Positions 1-7,480 of a DNA stretch of 17,216 bases are shown here, one piece after another. The stretch covers positions 1-17,216 of the forward strand of contig SHVP01000054.1 in NCBI GenBank assembly GCA_009694165.1, written 5' to 3'. Numbering within the stretch: the first letter of the stretch is position 1; each line of letters starts with the position of its first letter. Under the pieces are notes generated by a model, which worked only from the letters and a program-made list of their open reading frames with translations, was not told the DNA's origin and made no database searches. The DNA is from Alphaproteobacteria bacterium (GTDB lineage: Bacteria > Pseudomonadota > Alphaproteobacteria > SHVP01). A program made the translations under genes and the position numbers.

Positions 1-239
1 CGCAAAAGGACCGGTTCGCGGAGCGGTCTGACCGCGCCGGTGTAGCCGCCGACCCCCAGGTCGGGATCGAACGGCGCTGCGCTTTGCGCCAAGCCGAGGG
101 TGAAGTACACAATGGCGAGCAACGGCGCCGCCACCAGTGCGTGGCCGATCGCCTTGAAGGGCAGGGGGGAGAGTCGCATCGCGGCTATTAGAGCGGAAGC
201 CGCCGCGATGGCAAGCCGAATGATCCTGCCCCGTGTCAC
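1..239 (-). CDS. Partial unidentified membrane or exported protein (N-terminal part)
   Basis: The reverse strand is open from a GTG at 237-239 to the window edge, so the C-terminus lies outside. The visible 79 or so residues have two hydrophobic stretches, a first around residues 6-20 and a second around 30-50 (containing ALVAAPLLAIVYFTLGLA), followed by a Pro/Gly-rich non-hydrophobic stretch. This suggests a membrane protein or an exported protein with a long signal anchor. A GGGA-like stretch lies about 6 nt upstream of the GTG. An internal ATG at 177-179 is an alternative start that would keep only the second hydrophobic segment. It is divergent from the permease gene at 368, with 128 bp between them that could hold both promoters. 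I do not recognise the family. Confidence 0.5.
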   Translation of the reverse strand, partial: MTRGRIIRLAIAAASALIAAMRLSPLPFKAIGHALVAAPLLAIVYFTLGLAQSAAPFDPDLGVGGYTGAVRPLREPVLL

Positions 240-367
240 GAGTTCCCGTATCGAACGGCGCGATGGTCGCCCCGGTTGCGACCGACCATCAATCTCGCAA
301 CGGAAGGCATGCGCCGTCCTGGCCGCGCCTATGGCGAGGTCGTCACGCTTGGTCGGGCGGTGATCGC

Positions 368-1246
368 ATGGTGACCGCCCCACCGACGCGCAGTCTGGCT
401 GCGATCGGCCTGGTACTTTTCGCCATGTTTCTGTTCAGTTCAACGGACGCCATGGCGAAGTGGCTCGTGGCCGGCTATTCGATCTTCCAGATATTTCTGT
501 TCCGCGGGTTGCTGTCGCTGGCGTTGCTGACACCGATCCTGGTCCGGCGACACGGTGTCGCCGCCGCGTTCCGCACCGGTCATCTCGGGGTGCAACTGCT
601 GCGCGGTGGATTCGGCGCGCTGTCGCTCGGCGCCTTCGTCCTCGCCTTGCAGACGGTACCGCTCGCCGAGGCTTCAGCGCTGGGGTTCTCCGGCTCACTG
701 ATGCTGACCGCCTTGTCGGCCCTGGTTCTCAAGGAAAAGGTCGGGGTGAAGCGGTGGATTGCCGTCACGACGGGCTTCCTCGGCGTGCTGATCATCGTCC
801 AGCCGGGAACGAGTGCGTTCCAGCCGGCATCTTTGCTAGTGTTGCTGTCGTCGTTCAGTTACGCCTCGATGATGATCGCGACGCGCTGGCTGACCCGGAC
901 CGAAGGTAATGTCAGCATGGTGTTCTACCATTCGACGGTCGCGGCCGCCCTCGGCTGCATCGTCGTACCGTTCGTGTGGGTGACCCCCAATGGGCTCGAT
1001 CTCGTCCTCTTGATCGCGACCGGATTGGCCGGAACCTTCGGACACCTCGCCTTGACCCAGGCCTACCGCAATGCGGCGGTGGCGACGCTGGCGCCATTCG
1101 ACTATTCGGCTCTGGTATGGGTGACGCTGCTTGGCTTTGCCGTTTGGGGCGACGTCCCGGGCCCGCTGGTGTGGCTCGGCGCCGCGGTGATTGTCGGTGC
1201 CGGCCTCTATGTCGTTCATGGCGAACGCGCGGCGGGGCGCGTCTAG
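368..1246 (+). CDS. EamA/DMT-family inner-membrane transporter
   Basis: The product is 292 aa, the usual length for a ten-helix drug/metabolite transporter made of two EamA repeats. Hydrophobic segments run through the whole protein. The DMT-typical stretch PLAEASALGFSGSLMLTALS leads into a short loop with KEKVGVKRW near residues 120-130, and the second repeat ends with a Gly/Ala-rich helix before a short basic tail. The family exports or imports small metabolites such as amino acids, nucleosides or drugs; the substrate cannot be read here. I chose ATG 368 because the in-frame extension back to 233 is Arg/Ser-rich and does not resemble a transporter N-terminus; the adjacent GTG at 371 is also possible. 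Its TAG stop shares the palindrome CTAG with the TAG of the convergent gene 1243-1938. Confidence 0.9.
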   Translation: MVTAPPTRSLAAIGLVLFAMFLFSSTDAMAKWLVAGYSIFQIFLFRGLLSLALLTPILVRRHGVAAAFRTGHLGVQLLRGGFGALSLGAFVLALQTVPLAEASALGFSGSLMLTALSALVLKEKVGVKRWIAVTTGFLGVLIIVQPGTSAFQPASLLVLLSSFSYASMMIATRWLTRTEGNVSMVFYHSTVAAALGCIVVPFVWVTPNGLDLVLLIATGLAGTFGHLALTQAYRNAAVATLAPFDYSALVWVTLLGFAVWGDVPGPLVWLGAAVIVGAGLYVVHGERAAGRV

Positions 1247-1938
1247 CGGTGCGACGCCGTTCCGGTCAGTTCGACGAGTTCGTAGGTCGTCTTGAGCAGA
1301 TCCCAGCGGATTTTCACAAAAAGAAGGTCGTCGCCGCTGTACCACACGTGCTCGGGAGGTTTGCCGGATTCGCGGAGCGGAAAGACAAAGTGGTGGCAAC
1401 GAAATGTCCCGGCAGGAACGGTCACGTCTTCCTCGCCTACGTACTCTGCCCGCAGCATCGACTGCCCGATCATGGGGCCGGAGGCCCCGTTCGGCAGCGG
1501 TGACGACATGATGCACGGCCATCCCTGCGCGCGTTCGCCCGCCTTCCAGTTCCAAGCGCCGAGGTGCCAGATGTCGCACACGACCGGGTGGGGACCGAAC
1601 GATTTCGGCCAGGACCCAACCGCAACCGATTGCGAAAAGCGGCCCTCGCCGGCAGTGAATCCTTCGCACTCCACCGTCTTCCCGCCAAAGCGGAACCAGG
1701 ACGACCCGAAGAAGCGATCCCGCACCGTCAAGCGGACGAACGCATCCACCGGCCGCCACAGGCGATCGACCGTGTAGGTCACGTCGCGCAGCACCTGTGA
1801 ATCGTCCATCTCGCACAGCGACCGCAGCGTGCGCCCACCGTCCTGGTGAACGGTCACGGTGAACCATTCCCGCCCGCGTTCGCCGACCGGGGCGTCGCCT
1901 AGGTAGCGAATCTTGCCGCCGTAGGTCCGATGCTGCAT
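1243..1938 (-). CDS. Unrecognised paralogous family, copy 1 (intact)
   Basis: The product is 231 aa, cytoplasmic by appearance (no signal peptide or membrane helix), starting at ATG 1936-1938 with GAGG about 8 nt upstream. It opens with MQHRTYGGKIRYLGD and GERGREWFTVTVH, then has CEMDDSQVLRDVTYTVD, FGPHPVVCDIWH, SSPLPNGASGPMIG, VPAGTFRCHHF and a C-terminal VKIRWDLLKTTYELVEL. It is roughly 60% identical by eye to copy 2 (1984-2679), which lies 45 nt upstream in the same direction, so the two are probably co-transcribed. The predicted beta-rich make-up and the VPAGTF...YELVE ending resemble DUF3108/DUF6134-like uncharacterised proteins, but I cannot assign a family by eye. Conserved His and Cys residues (HPVVCD, CHHF) could bind a ligand or metal. 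Function unknown. Confidence 0.85.
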   Translation of the reverse strand: MQHRTYGGKIRYLGDAPVGERGREWFTVTVHQDGGRTLRSLCEMDDSQVLRDVTYTVDRLWRPVDAFVRLTVRDRFFGSSWFRFGGKTVECEGFTAGEGRFSQSVAVGSWPKSFGPHPVVCDIWHLGAWNWKAGERAQGWPCIMSSPLPNGASGPMIGQSMLRAEYVGEEDVTVPAGTFRCHHFVFPLRESGKPPEHVWYSGDDLLFVKIRWDLLKTTYELVELTGTASHR

Positions 1939-1983
1939 GGACGACCTCGTTGTCGAAGCGGCTGATCCGGCCGCGCCGACCGG

Positions 1984-2679
1984 CTACTTGTGAATTTCGA
2001 CCAGTTCGTACGTGGTCTTCGAAAAGTCCCAGCGGATCTTGACGAAGTCCATATCCTCGCCGGTATACCAGATATGCTCCGGCGTGTAGCCCGGTCGGTC
2101 ATGCAGCGGAAAGGCGAAGTGATGGCAATCGAAAGTGCCCGCCGGTACCGTGACCTTTTCCCGCCCGAAATACTGAGCGCTGAACTTCGACAGGCCGATC
2201 ATCGGGCCCGAGGCGCCATTGGGCAACGGTGACGACATGATCGCGGTCCAGCTTTGGGTCGTTGCCGGATTGCTCCAATCCCAACCGCCGAGGTGCCAGA
2301 CATCGCAGACCACCGGGTGCGGACCGAACGAACGCGGCCAAGACGGCACCTCCACCCGCTGCGAGACGCGCCCTTCGTTCACCGTATGGGCCTCGCACTC
2401 GACCAAGTTCTCGGAAAACTTGAACCATGCCGAGCCCATGTACGCCTTATTAACGGTGATGCGCACGAATGCGTCCTGCGGGCGCCAGCGACCGTCGAGC
2501 GTGTAGGTGACGTCGCGGAGCACTTTGGTGTCGTTGATCTCGGCGTCGTCGATCTCGCACAACGAACGCAGGGTACGCGTGCCGTCGCGGTGGACCGTCA
2601 CCGTGAACCATTCGCGGCCCCGTTCGCCCAGCGTATCGCCGATGTACAGAATCTTGCCGTGGTAACGGCGGTGTTGCAT
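1984..2679 (-). CDS. Unrecognised paralogous family, copy 2 (intact)
   Basis: The product is 231 aa and collinear with copy 1. Landmarks are MQHRRYHGKILYIGD, GERGREWFTVTVH, VLRDVTYTLDGRWRPQDAF, SFGPHPVVCDVWHLGGW, MSSPLPNGASGPMIG, VPAGTFDCHHFAF and FVKIRWDFSKTTYELVE. Compared with copy 1 it has a small insertion after CEIDD (AEIND) and lacks a residue near position 17. AAGGGG about 8 nt upstream of ATG 2677-2679 is a good ribosome binding site. It is the promoter-proximal member of the copy 2-copy 1 pair and is divergent from the Nudix gene, whose start lies only 38 nt away, so the two probably share a compact bidirectional promoter region. No signal peptide, no membrane helix, no recognised catalytic motif. 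Function unknown. Confidence 0.85.
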   Translation of the reverse strand: MQHRRYHGKILYIGDTLGERGREWFTVTVHRDGTRTLRSLCEIDDAEINDTKVLRDVTYTLDGRWRPQDAFVRITVNKAYMGSAWFKFSENLVECEAHTVNEGRVSQRVEVPSWPRSFGPHPVVCDVWHLGGWDWSNPATTQSWTAIMSSPLPNGASGPMIGLSKFSAQYFGREKVTVPAGTFDCHHFAFPLHDRPGYTPEHIWYTGEDMDFVKIRWDFSKTTYELVEIHK

Positions 2680-2717
2680 GGTGCGGCCCCTTGAACCGTC
2701 TGATGGACTTAGAGCGT

Positions 2718-3299
2718 ATGAAAAAGGTCGACATCATCGCAAGGCGTCTTTTGTACGATGGCCATTATAAGTTGCGGGATGCAACGTTCCGTTTCGAGCA
2801 ACGTGGCGGCTCGATGAGCGAAGAGTTGCATCACCTGATCTGGAACACCGGGACGGCTGTAGCGGCCGTCGTGGTCAACGTCTCAACCGGCCGCATCGTC
2901 CTCACCAGGCAGTTTCGCATCGCCACCCAGGAAAAGAGCCCTGGTTGGATGACCGAGATCCCGGCTGGCGGCACCCACCCTGGCGAGAACCCTGAGGCCG
3001 CTATCCGCCGCGAGATTCTCGAGGAACTGGGCTGCGCAGTCGATGAATTGCGGCGCATCTCCACCTTCTACGTGGCGCCGGGGAGTAGTTCCGAGCAAAT
3101 GCATCTGTTTTATGCGGAGGTGAGCGATGACAGTCGCCGTTCGTCGGGCGGCGGCGTCGACGCCGGCGAGGACATCGAGGTCGTCGAACTTCTGCCTTGG
3201 AAGCTGTGGAATGAGATCGAGGAAGGTCGCCTGATCGACGCCAAGACTCTGCTCGCCGCCTTTTGGCTGAAAGACCACCTGCGCCAAGGGCAATGCTGA
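2718..3299 (+). CDS. Nudix hydrolase, ADP-ribose/GDP-sugar pyrophosphatase type
   Basis: The 193-aa product has a perfect Nudix box, G-x5-E-x7-REUxEExGU, at residues 84-106 (GTHPGE, then REILEELGC), preceded by the EIPAG motif characteristic of the NudF/NudK (YffH) branch. The N-terminal VDIIARRLLYDGHYKLRDA region also matches that branch's dimerisation strands. Such enzymes hydrolyse nucleoside-diphosphate sugars such as ADP-ribose or GDP-mannose with Mg2+ held by the box glutamates, in the cytoplasm. ATG 2718 is preferred because MKKVDIIARRLLYDG aligns with family starts; upstream ATG 2703 and TTG 2691 have no better ribosome site. The gene is plus-strand, lodged between copies of a minus-strand paralogous array, and ends 29 nt from the stop of copy 3. 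Exact substrate unknown. Confidence 0.9.
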   Translation: MKKVDIIARRLLYDGHYKLRDATFRFEQRGGSMSEELHHLIWNTGTAVAAVVVNVSTGRIVLTRQFRIATQEKSPGWMTEIPAGGTHPGENPEAAIRREILEELGCAVDELRRISTFYVAPGSSSEQMHLFYAEVSDDSRRSSGGGVDAGEDIEVVELLPWKLWNEIEEGRLIDAKTLLAAFWLKDHLRQGQC

Positions 3300-3328
3300 T
3301 CCTTGCGCGCTGACGGTGTGGCCGGTGT

Positions 3329-4009
3329 TCAGCCGACGCTGCCCTGAACCTCGGCCAAGTGGTAGGTCGTCTTCAAAGGATCGAAATACATCTTGACCAG
3401 CAAGCGATCGTGCGGCGTGCACCAGGCCTCCATGCCGACGCTGCCGCCGTGGCGAACGTATTGGACGTGTTCCGTCTCGTAGGTGCCGGCCGGTGACACG
3501 CTCTGCTCGTGCCCGAGATAGCGGAAGCGGTGGCGCGTGAGGCCCAGCATCGGACCCGAGGCGCCATTCGGCAGCGGCGAACAACTGGCGCCCACGAATT
3601 CCTGGATCACGGTTCCCATACCGCGGTCGATGCCGGCGAAATGCCAGACGTCGCACGCCACCGGGTGAGTGACGAAGGACTGCGGTGGCTCGTCGAACGC
3701 CATCGTCTGCCGGATGCGGCCTTCGCCGGCGGTAAAGCCTTCACACTCGACCGTTCGTCCGTCGAAGCGAAAGCAGGACGAGCCACGAAAGACATCCATC
3801 ACCGAGATGCGGACAAAGGCATCCTTGGAGCGCCAAGTCTAGTCTACCGTGTAGGTCACATCACGGAGTACCTGCGAGTCATCCATTTCACAGCGCGCGC
3901 GGATGGTGCGATCGCCGTTGCCGTGGACGGTGACGACGCACCACTCGCGCCCGCGCTCGCCCTGCGGCCCGATGTAATTGATCTTGTAGCGATAAGTGCG
4001 GTGCTGCAT
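3329..4009 (-). pseudogene. Unrecognised paralogous family, copy 3, interrupted by in-frame TAG
   Basis: A frame collinear with copies 1 and 2 runs from ATG 4007-4009 (MQHRTYRYKINYIG, GERGREWCVVTVH) to TGA 3329-3331, but codon 57 is TAG at 3839-3841. Both sides stay in one frame: DVTYTVD, stop, TWRSKDAFVRI, where copies 1 and 2 have DRLWRPVDAFVRL and DGRWRPQDAFVRI. Downstream the family landmarks persist: VECEGFTAGEG, VTHPVACDVWH, SPLPNGASGPMLG, VSPAGTYETEH, LLVKMYFDPLKTTYHLAE. The rest is well conserved, so the nonsense change is recent or a sequence error. A shortened product from the internal ATG at 3800-3802 would lack the conserved N-terminal third. Amber read-through is unlikely because TAG is the normal stop of several neighbours. 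This copy is more diverged than copies 1 and 2 (it lost the CHHF motif). Confidence 0.8.
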
Positions 4010-4020
4010 AGCAAGCGTTC

Positions 4021-4126
4021 GCGCTCCACCAGTTCAAAAGTGGAGTGAAGGTGCCCACTCCGTCTTCACGATAACGTCGTCATCGTTGGTACACCACATG
4101 TCGAGCGAGGTGCCGCCATCGGGCTC
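4021..4126 (-). pseudogene. C-terminal remnant of a fourth paralogous copy
   Basis: The reverse strand of 4021-4126 encodes EPDGGTSLDMWCTNDDD then VIVKTEWAPSLHF and a TGA. One base out of frame it continues as ELVER. Copy 3 has HGGSVGMEAWCTPHD, LLVKMYFDPLKTTYHLAE at the same place, and copies 1 and 2 have YSGDD or YTGED, VKIRW and TTYELVE. The match is therefore the last 35 or so residues of the family with a frameshift just before the ELVE ending. Upstream sequence to about 4170 is too degraded to align, though CVHACDV could be a relic of the Cys/His region. It lies directly upstream of copy 3 on the same strand, as expected for a tandem duplicate. Confidence 0.6.
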
Positions 4127-4278
4127 ACATCACAGGCGTGTACGCAGTCGCTCGCGTCGCGGTTTCTTCCGCCACGACGGAAGATCGTACGCAGCAGCCA
4201 AGGATGCGCGATCGCAGGGCGTAGGCGATGCGGCCAGTTTAACGTAAGGTTTGTCCCTGCAGTAGGAAGGCCGTCAGT

Positions 4279-5904
4279 TTGATCACACGCCATTTCGTCA
4301 CCGTCGGGCGTCGGAAAATTCATTATCGCCGGGCCGGCAAGGGGCCTCCCTTGGTCATGCTACACCAATCGCCGCTGTCCTCGGCCGACCTTGTGGCGAC
4401 GATGGAACCGCTGGCCACCGATTTCACCTGCCTTGCGTTCGACACCGCCGGCTATGGTCATTCGGATCCGCTTCCGCACAACCATCCGACCATCGCCGAC
4501 TATGCTCGCTCGGTCGCGGACGCCCTCTCGGCCTTGGGCGTGCATCGCTTCGGCCTGTTCGGCAACCACACCGGCAGCTGCATTGCTGCCGAATTGGCCC
4601 ATCTGTTCCCCGAACGGGTCGCAGGCTTCGTTGCCGACGGCTACGTCTCTTTCACGCCCGAGGAAGAACGCGATCTCGTCACCAACTACACGCCGTCCGT
4701 TGCGCCGCGTTGGGACGGCGCCCATCTTGCCTGGATCTGGGCGCGGATGCGCAACGAGTATGCGTTCTTTCCGTGGCATTGCGCGGGTCTGTCGCTTCGC
4801 GTCGATGTCGATCAGCCGACACCACAGCTCTTGCACGAACGCTTGCTCGATTGGCTGCGGGCGGGAACGGCCTGCGCCGTCGGCTATCGTGCGGCCTTTG
4901 CCTTCCGCGGCGACCAGGCCATCCATCAGGTTCGCTGCCCGACGCTACTGGTCACGATGCAGCCCGATCCACTGGTCGCCCATCTTGAACGACTGACGGA
5001 ACTGCCGCCAGGCGTCGTGGTGGAGCGAACAGGTTGGGATCGGCGTGAGCTAGTTGAGCGCAGCCGGGCATTCCTGCGCGCGGCATTGGGCGGTTTGCCA
5101 GCACCGCCGGACGCAGGGGAGGCCGATGAAACGGCGACGCTGTCACGGCGCTTTCTCGGGCGCACCCAGCAGCTCTATGCGCATGCGTCGGTGGCGCGCG
5201 GTCGGCCGATTGTCTTCGTCCATGAAGCCGGAGCGTCGTTGGCCCAAGGTCTCGCGCTCGCCCGCGCGTTGGCACCGTCCCGGCCGGTGTTGGCGTTCGA
5301 TCGCCCGGGCCACGGCGAATCGTCCGGTCCTTCCGGGATGGACATTGTCGAGGAAGCCGATCTGATTGTCCGGCAATTGGTCGGCACCGATTGGGAATCG
5401 CCCGATGTCGTTGCCCTTGGCAGCGGCGCGGGCCTGGCGCTGGCGGTGGCGGCGAGGTCGAAGGCGGCGCGCGTGGTTGCGATCGATCCCCCTCGACCGG
5501 CCAGCATCGCGGCCCGCGAAGCCGAGGCACTGGTCGCGGCCCTCCAACCAGATTGGTACGGCGGCTATTTGCTCCAGGCCTGGCACATGGCGCGAGACAT
5601 GGTCCTGTTCGAGCCGTGGCACGATCGATCGCGATCGGGAATTCGCTGGGAGGAACCGGCGGTCCTACCTGAAGCGGTGCACCGGCACGCCGTGGACTTG
5701 CTGAAGTCGCTCGGAGCGCCCGCGACGCGCGCGGCCGAGCTCGCCTATCTGGCGACGGCGGCACCGGGTTACCGCGCACTCGGCGTGATCGAGCGGGCTT
5801 CCGCTTCAGCTTTTGGGCTGGCACGGTTGAATCCCGTCCGCCTGACCGCAGGGCCGGTGGTGGAGGAACAGGCACCCGCGTTGCTTGAGTTTTTTTCGCC
5901 CTGA
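4279..5904 (+). CDS. Two-domain alpha/beta-hydrolase-fold protein lacking Ser nucleophiles
   Basis: The 541-aa product carries two alpha/beta-hydrolase-like halves, about residues 1-270 and 290-541. Half 1 has PPLVMLHQSPLSS (oxyanion loop, 23-35), FDTAGYGHSDP (54-64) and the elbow G95-N-H-T-G99, so the nucleophile position is His97. Its acid could be D230, but the usual C-terminal His is not obvious. Half 2 has VFVHEAGAS (312-320), FDRPGHGES (340-348) and the elbow G381-S-G-A-G385, with Gly383 at the nucleophile position. Neither half has the Ser, Asp or Cys expected of an active hydrolase. I recall HTG elbows in other hydrolase-like proteins, so half 1 may be a real subfamily. The TTG start is supported by AGGAAGG at 4264-4270, 8 nt upstream. 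It heads a plus-strand group with the next two genes (32-nt and 16-nt gaps). Activity unknown. Confidence 0.8.
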   Translation: MITRHFVTVGRRKIHYRRAGKGPPLVMLHQSPLSSADLVATMEPLATDFTCLAFDTAGYGHSDPLPHNHPTIADYARSVADALSALGVHRFGLFGNHTGSCIAAELAHLFPERVAGFVADGYVSFTPEEERDLVTNYTPSVAPRWDGAHLAWIWARMRNEYAFFPWHCAGLSLRVDVDQPTPQLLHERLLDWLRAGTACAVGYRAAFAFRGDQAIHQVRCPTLLVTMQPDPLVAHLERLTELPPGVVVERTGWDRRELVERSRAFLRAALGGLPAPPDAGEADETATLSRRFLGRTQQLYAHASVARGRPIVFVHEAGASLAQGLALARALAPSRPVLAFDRPGHGESSGPSGMDIVEEADLIVRQLVGTDWESPDVVALGSGAGLALAVAARSKAARVVAIDPPRPASIAAREAEALVAALQPDWYGGYLLQAWHMARDMVLFEPWHDRSRSGIRWEEPAVLPEAVHRHAVDLLKSLGAPATRAAELAYLATAAPGYRALGVIERASASAFGLARLNPVRLTAGPVVEEQAPALLEFFSP

Positions 5905-5936
5905 CCTAAGGTGACCGCAAGCGGGAGGATCGATCG

Positions 5937-6598
5937 GTGCGTCCGTTCGTCGCCGGCACGAGTCGCCGGCTGGGGTTGCAAGTCGTGGTGGCCGCCCGCC
6001 AGCAGGGCCACGAAGTCAACGCCATGTTCCGATCGGGCTCTCAACGAGGTGCCGTGGAAGCGACGGGGGCGACGGCTGTCCTCGCTAACGCTTTCGAAGC
6101 CGAGGCGGTGAAGTGGGTGGTCGGTGACGCGGGCCCGATCGATGCCATGCTATGTACGCTGGGCGGCAAACCCGGCGACAATCCGCGCATCGACTATGTG
6201 GGGGGCAAACATTGTGTCGATGCAGCGCATCGCGCCGGGATCACGCCGTTGCTCCTGGTGAAGGCGATCGGCTGCGGCGACACTTACGAACTGTTGGAGC
6301 CGCGAGCCCAAGCCTTCCTCAAGGACGCGCGGGCCGAGAAAAACAGGGTGGAGACCTACCTGCGCGTTTCCGGGCTCGACTACACGATTCTTCGCCGGGA
6401 CACCTGACCGACGATGCTGCCACCGGCCACGGGATGTTCAGGCGGGATCGGGTCACGTTCGGCGGGATCGTCCGCGGCGAGGTCGCGGCACTGATGTTGC
6501 GTGCACTCGGTTCGCCCAAGGGCTCGCGGGCGGTGTTCACCGTGCTTGACCGCCGGCACGTTCCGGTGTCGGCCGACGTGGAAGATGTGGTTCTCTAA
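5937..6598 (+). pseudogene. NmrA-like/atypical SDR NAD(P)-binding protein, frameshifted near 6395
   Basis: From GTG 5937 (GGGAGG about 9 nt upstream) the frame encodes a Rossmann-fold N-terminus, FVAGTSRRLGLQVVVAARQ, then IDYVGGKHCVDAAHRAGI, LLLVKAIGCGDTYE and KNRVETYLRVSGLDYTILR. It then stops at 6405-6407. The family's continuation, PGHLTDDAATGHGMF to VPVSADVEDVVL, follows in another frame up to TAA 6596-6598. Adding one base at about 6395 restores a 220-aa protein, the normal length for NAD(P)H-binding PF13460/NmrA-like proteins. The natural join LRPGHLTD implies CCCG became CCG. The glycine motif reads GTSRRLG, so the middle glycine is replaced by Arg. Such proteins are small-molecule reductases or redox sensors. 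Whether this is a real mutation or a sequencing error cannot be decided here. Confidence 0.75.
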
Positions 6599-6614
6599 CC
6601 AAAGGACGAACGCA

Positions 6615-7480
6615 ATGGTGATCGGCGGTTTGTTCGACGCTGCGATCGGTGTGACGGACCTGACCCACGAGCTGGGCTACTGGTCTCTGTTCGGGTACCA
6701 CGAACGCGAACGCGGCCGCTTGTCGGCCGCCGAGGCGCGGGCGCTGTACCGCGTCGATTCAGCGCTCACGACCGTTCGGTTACAGCACGGTGAGTCCGAT
6801 CACAGTCTGATTCGTTTCATGCTGCGGGAGCGGCCGCTAGGTTCCGGCCTCGGTTACGCTCCGCTGCGCACCAATGGCAGCCGGTGGCTGGTGCAGAAGA
6901 CCAAAGACTTCAGCGAGATCCTCAACCATTGCGAACAGGCGCAGGATGAAGGTGGTGAGATTTTCTTCACGCCGCCGTTCTTCCAGTCGGTTGCCATCGA
7001 CCAGACACCGAATTCACCCATTGCGGCATGTTCCACGTCGGCGCCGATGATGCCGCGCTCCGCTTCTATAGCGATGTCCTCGGGTTGAAGCGGGAGGACC
7101 TCGGCAGCCGTCTTGGCAAGGACACCAAAGGCGGGCGTATCCAGTTCCCGATCACCGGGAACGAGCGCGTTCACATGGTCGACTTCTGCGACCCGCGCAG
7201 CCTGGACGACCCGCAAGGCCGATTGCCGGAGCGACTGAAGACATTTCGCCTGGAACCGACCAGCGTGAACCAGGACATGCGCAGTTCCTCGCGGCCGGGC
7301 CATCTCGGGGTTTCGCTGTACACCTATCGCGTGGCCGATATCGCCGCGGCGCGCGAGCGGCTCAAGGCGGGCGGTGCACCGAGAGTGACCGACGTCGTTG
7401 CCGACGAGTTCGGCCAGCCGGCCGTCTCGTTTACGGCCCCGGACGGCTACTTCTGGACCCTTGTGCAGGGACGCGCCTAG
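6615..7480 (+). pseudogene. Two-domain VOC (glyoxalase/extradiol dioxygenase-fold) protein, frameshifted near 7008
   Basis: ATG 6615 follows AAAGGA with an 8-nt gap. Domain 1 runs from LFDAAIGVTDLTHELGYW to PPFFQSVAIDQTP, then the frame is lost. Domain 2 continues one base out of frame with EFTHCGMFHVGADDAALRFY, GHLGVSLYTYRVADI and SFTAPDGYFWTLVQGRA, ending at TAG 7478-7480. Restoring one base (ACACCG to ACACCCG, joining DQTP to EFTHCG) gives 288 aa. The two-module layout resembles type I extradiol dioxygenases. In domain 2 the His of THCGM and the His of GHLGV occupy the first two iron-ligand places, but the third ligand, normally Glu after PSGF, reads Thr (PDGYFWT). Dioxygenase activity is therefore doubtful. 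It is last in the group after the alpha/beta-hydrolase and NmrA genes, and its stop directly abuts the convergent stop at 7481. Confidence 0.75.

Noticed and set aside
233..367. N-terminal extension of the permease from 233
   Set aside because: The extra 45 residues are Arg/Ser/Gly-rich and do not resemble a DMT N-terminus; they overlap the start of the divergent gene.
836..1867. Long reverse-strand open frame over the permease and copy 1
   Set aside because: It is an antisense shadow of two well-supported genes, with Arg/Gly-rich low-quality sequence.
6615..7480. Active extradiol ring-cleavage dioxygenase
   Set aside because: The third iron-ligand position (Glu) reads Thr and the frame is broken, so I keep only the VOC-fold assignment.
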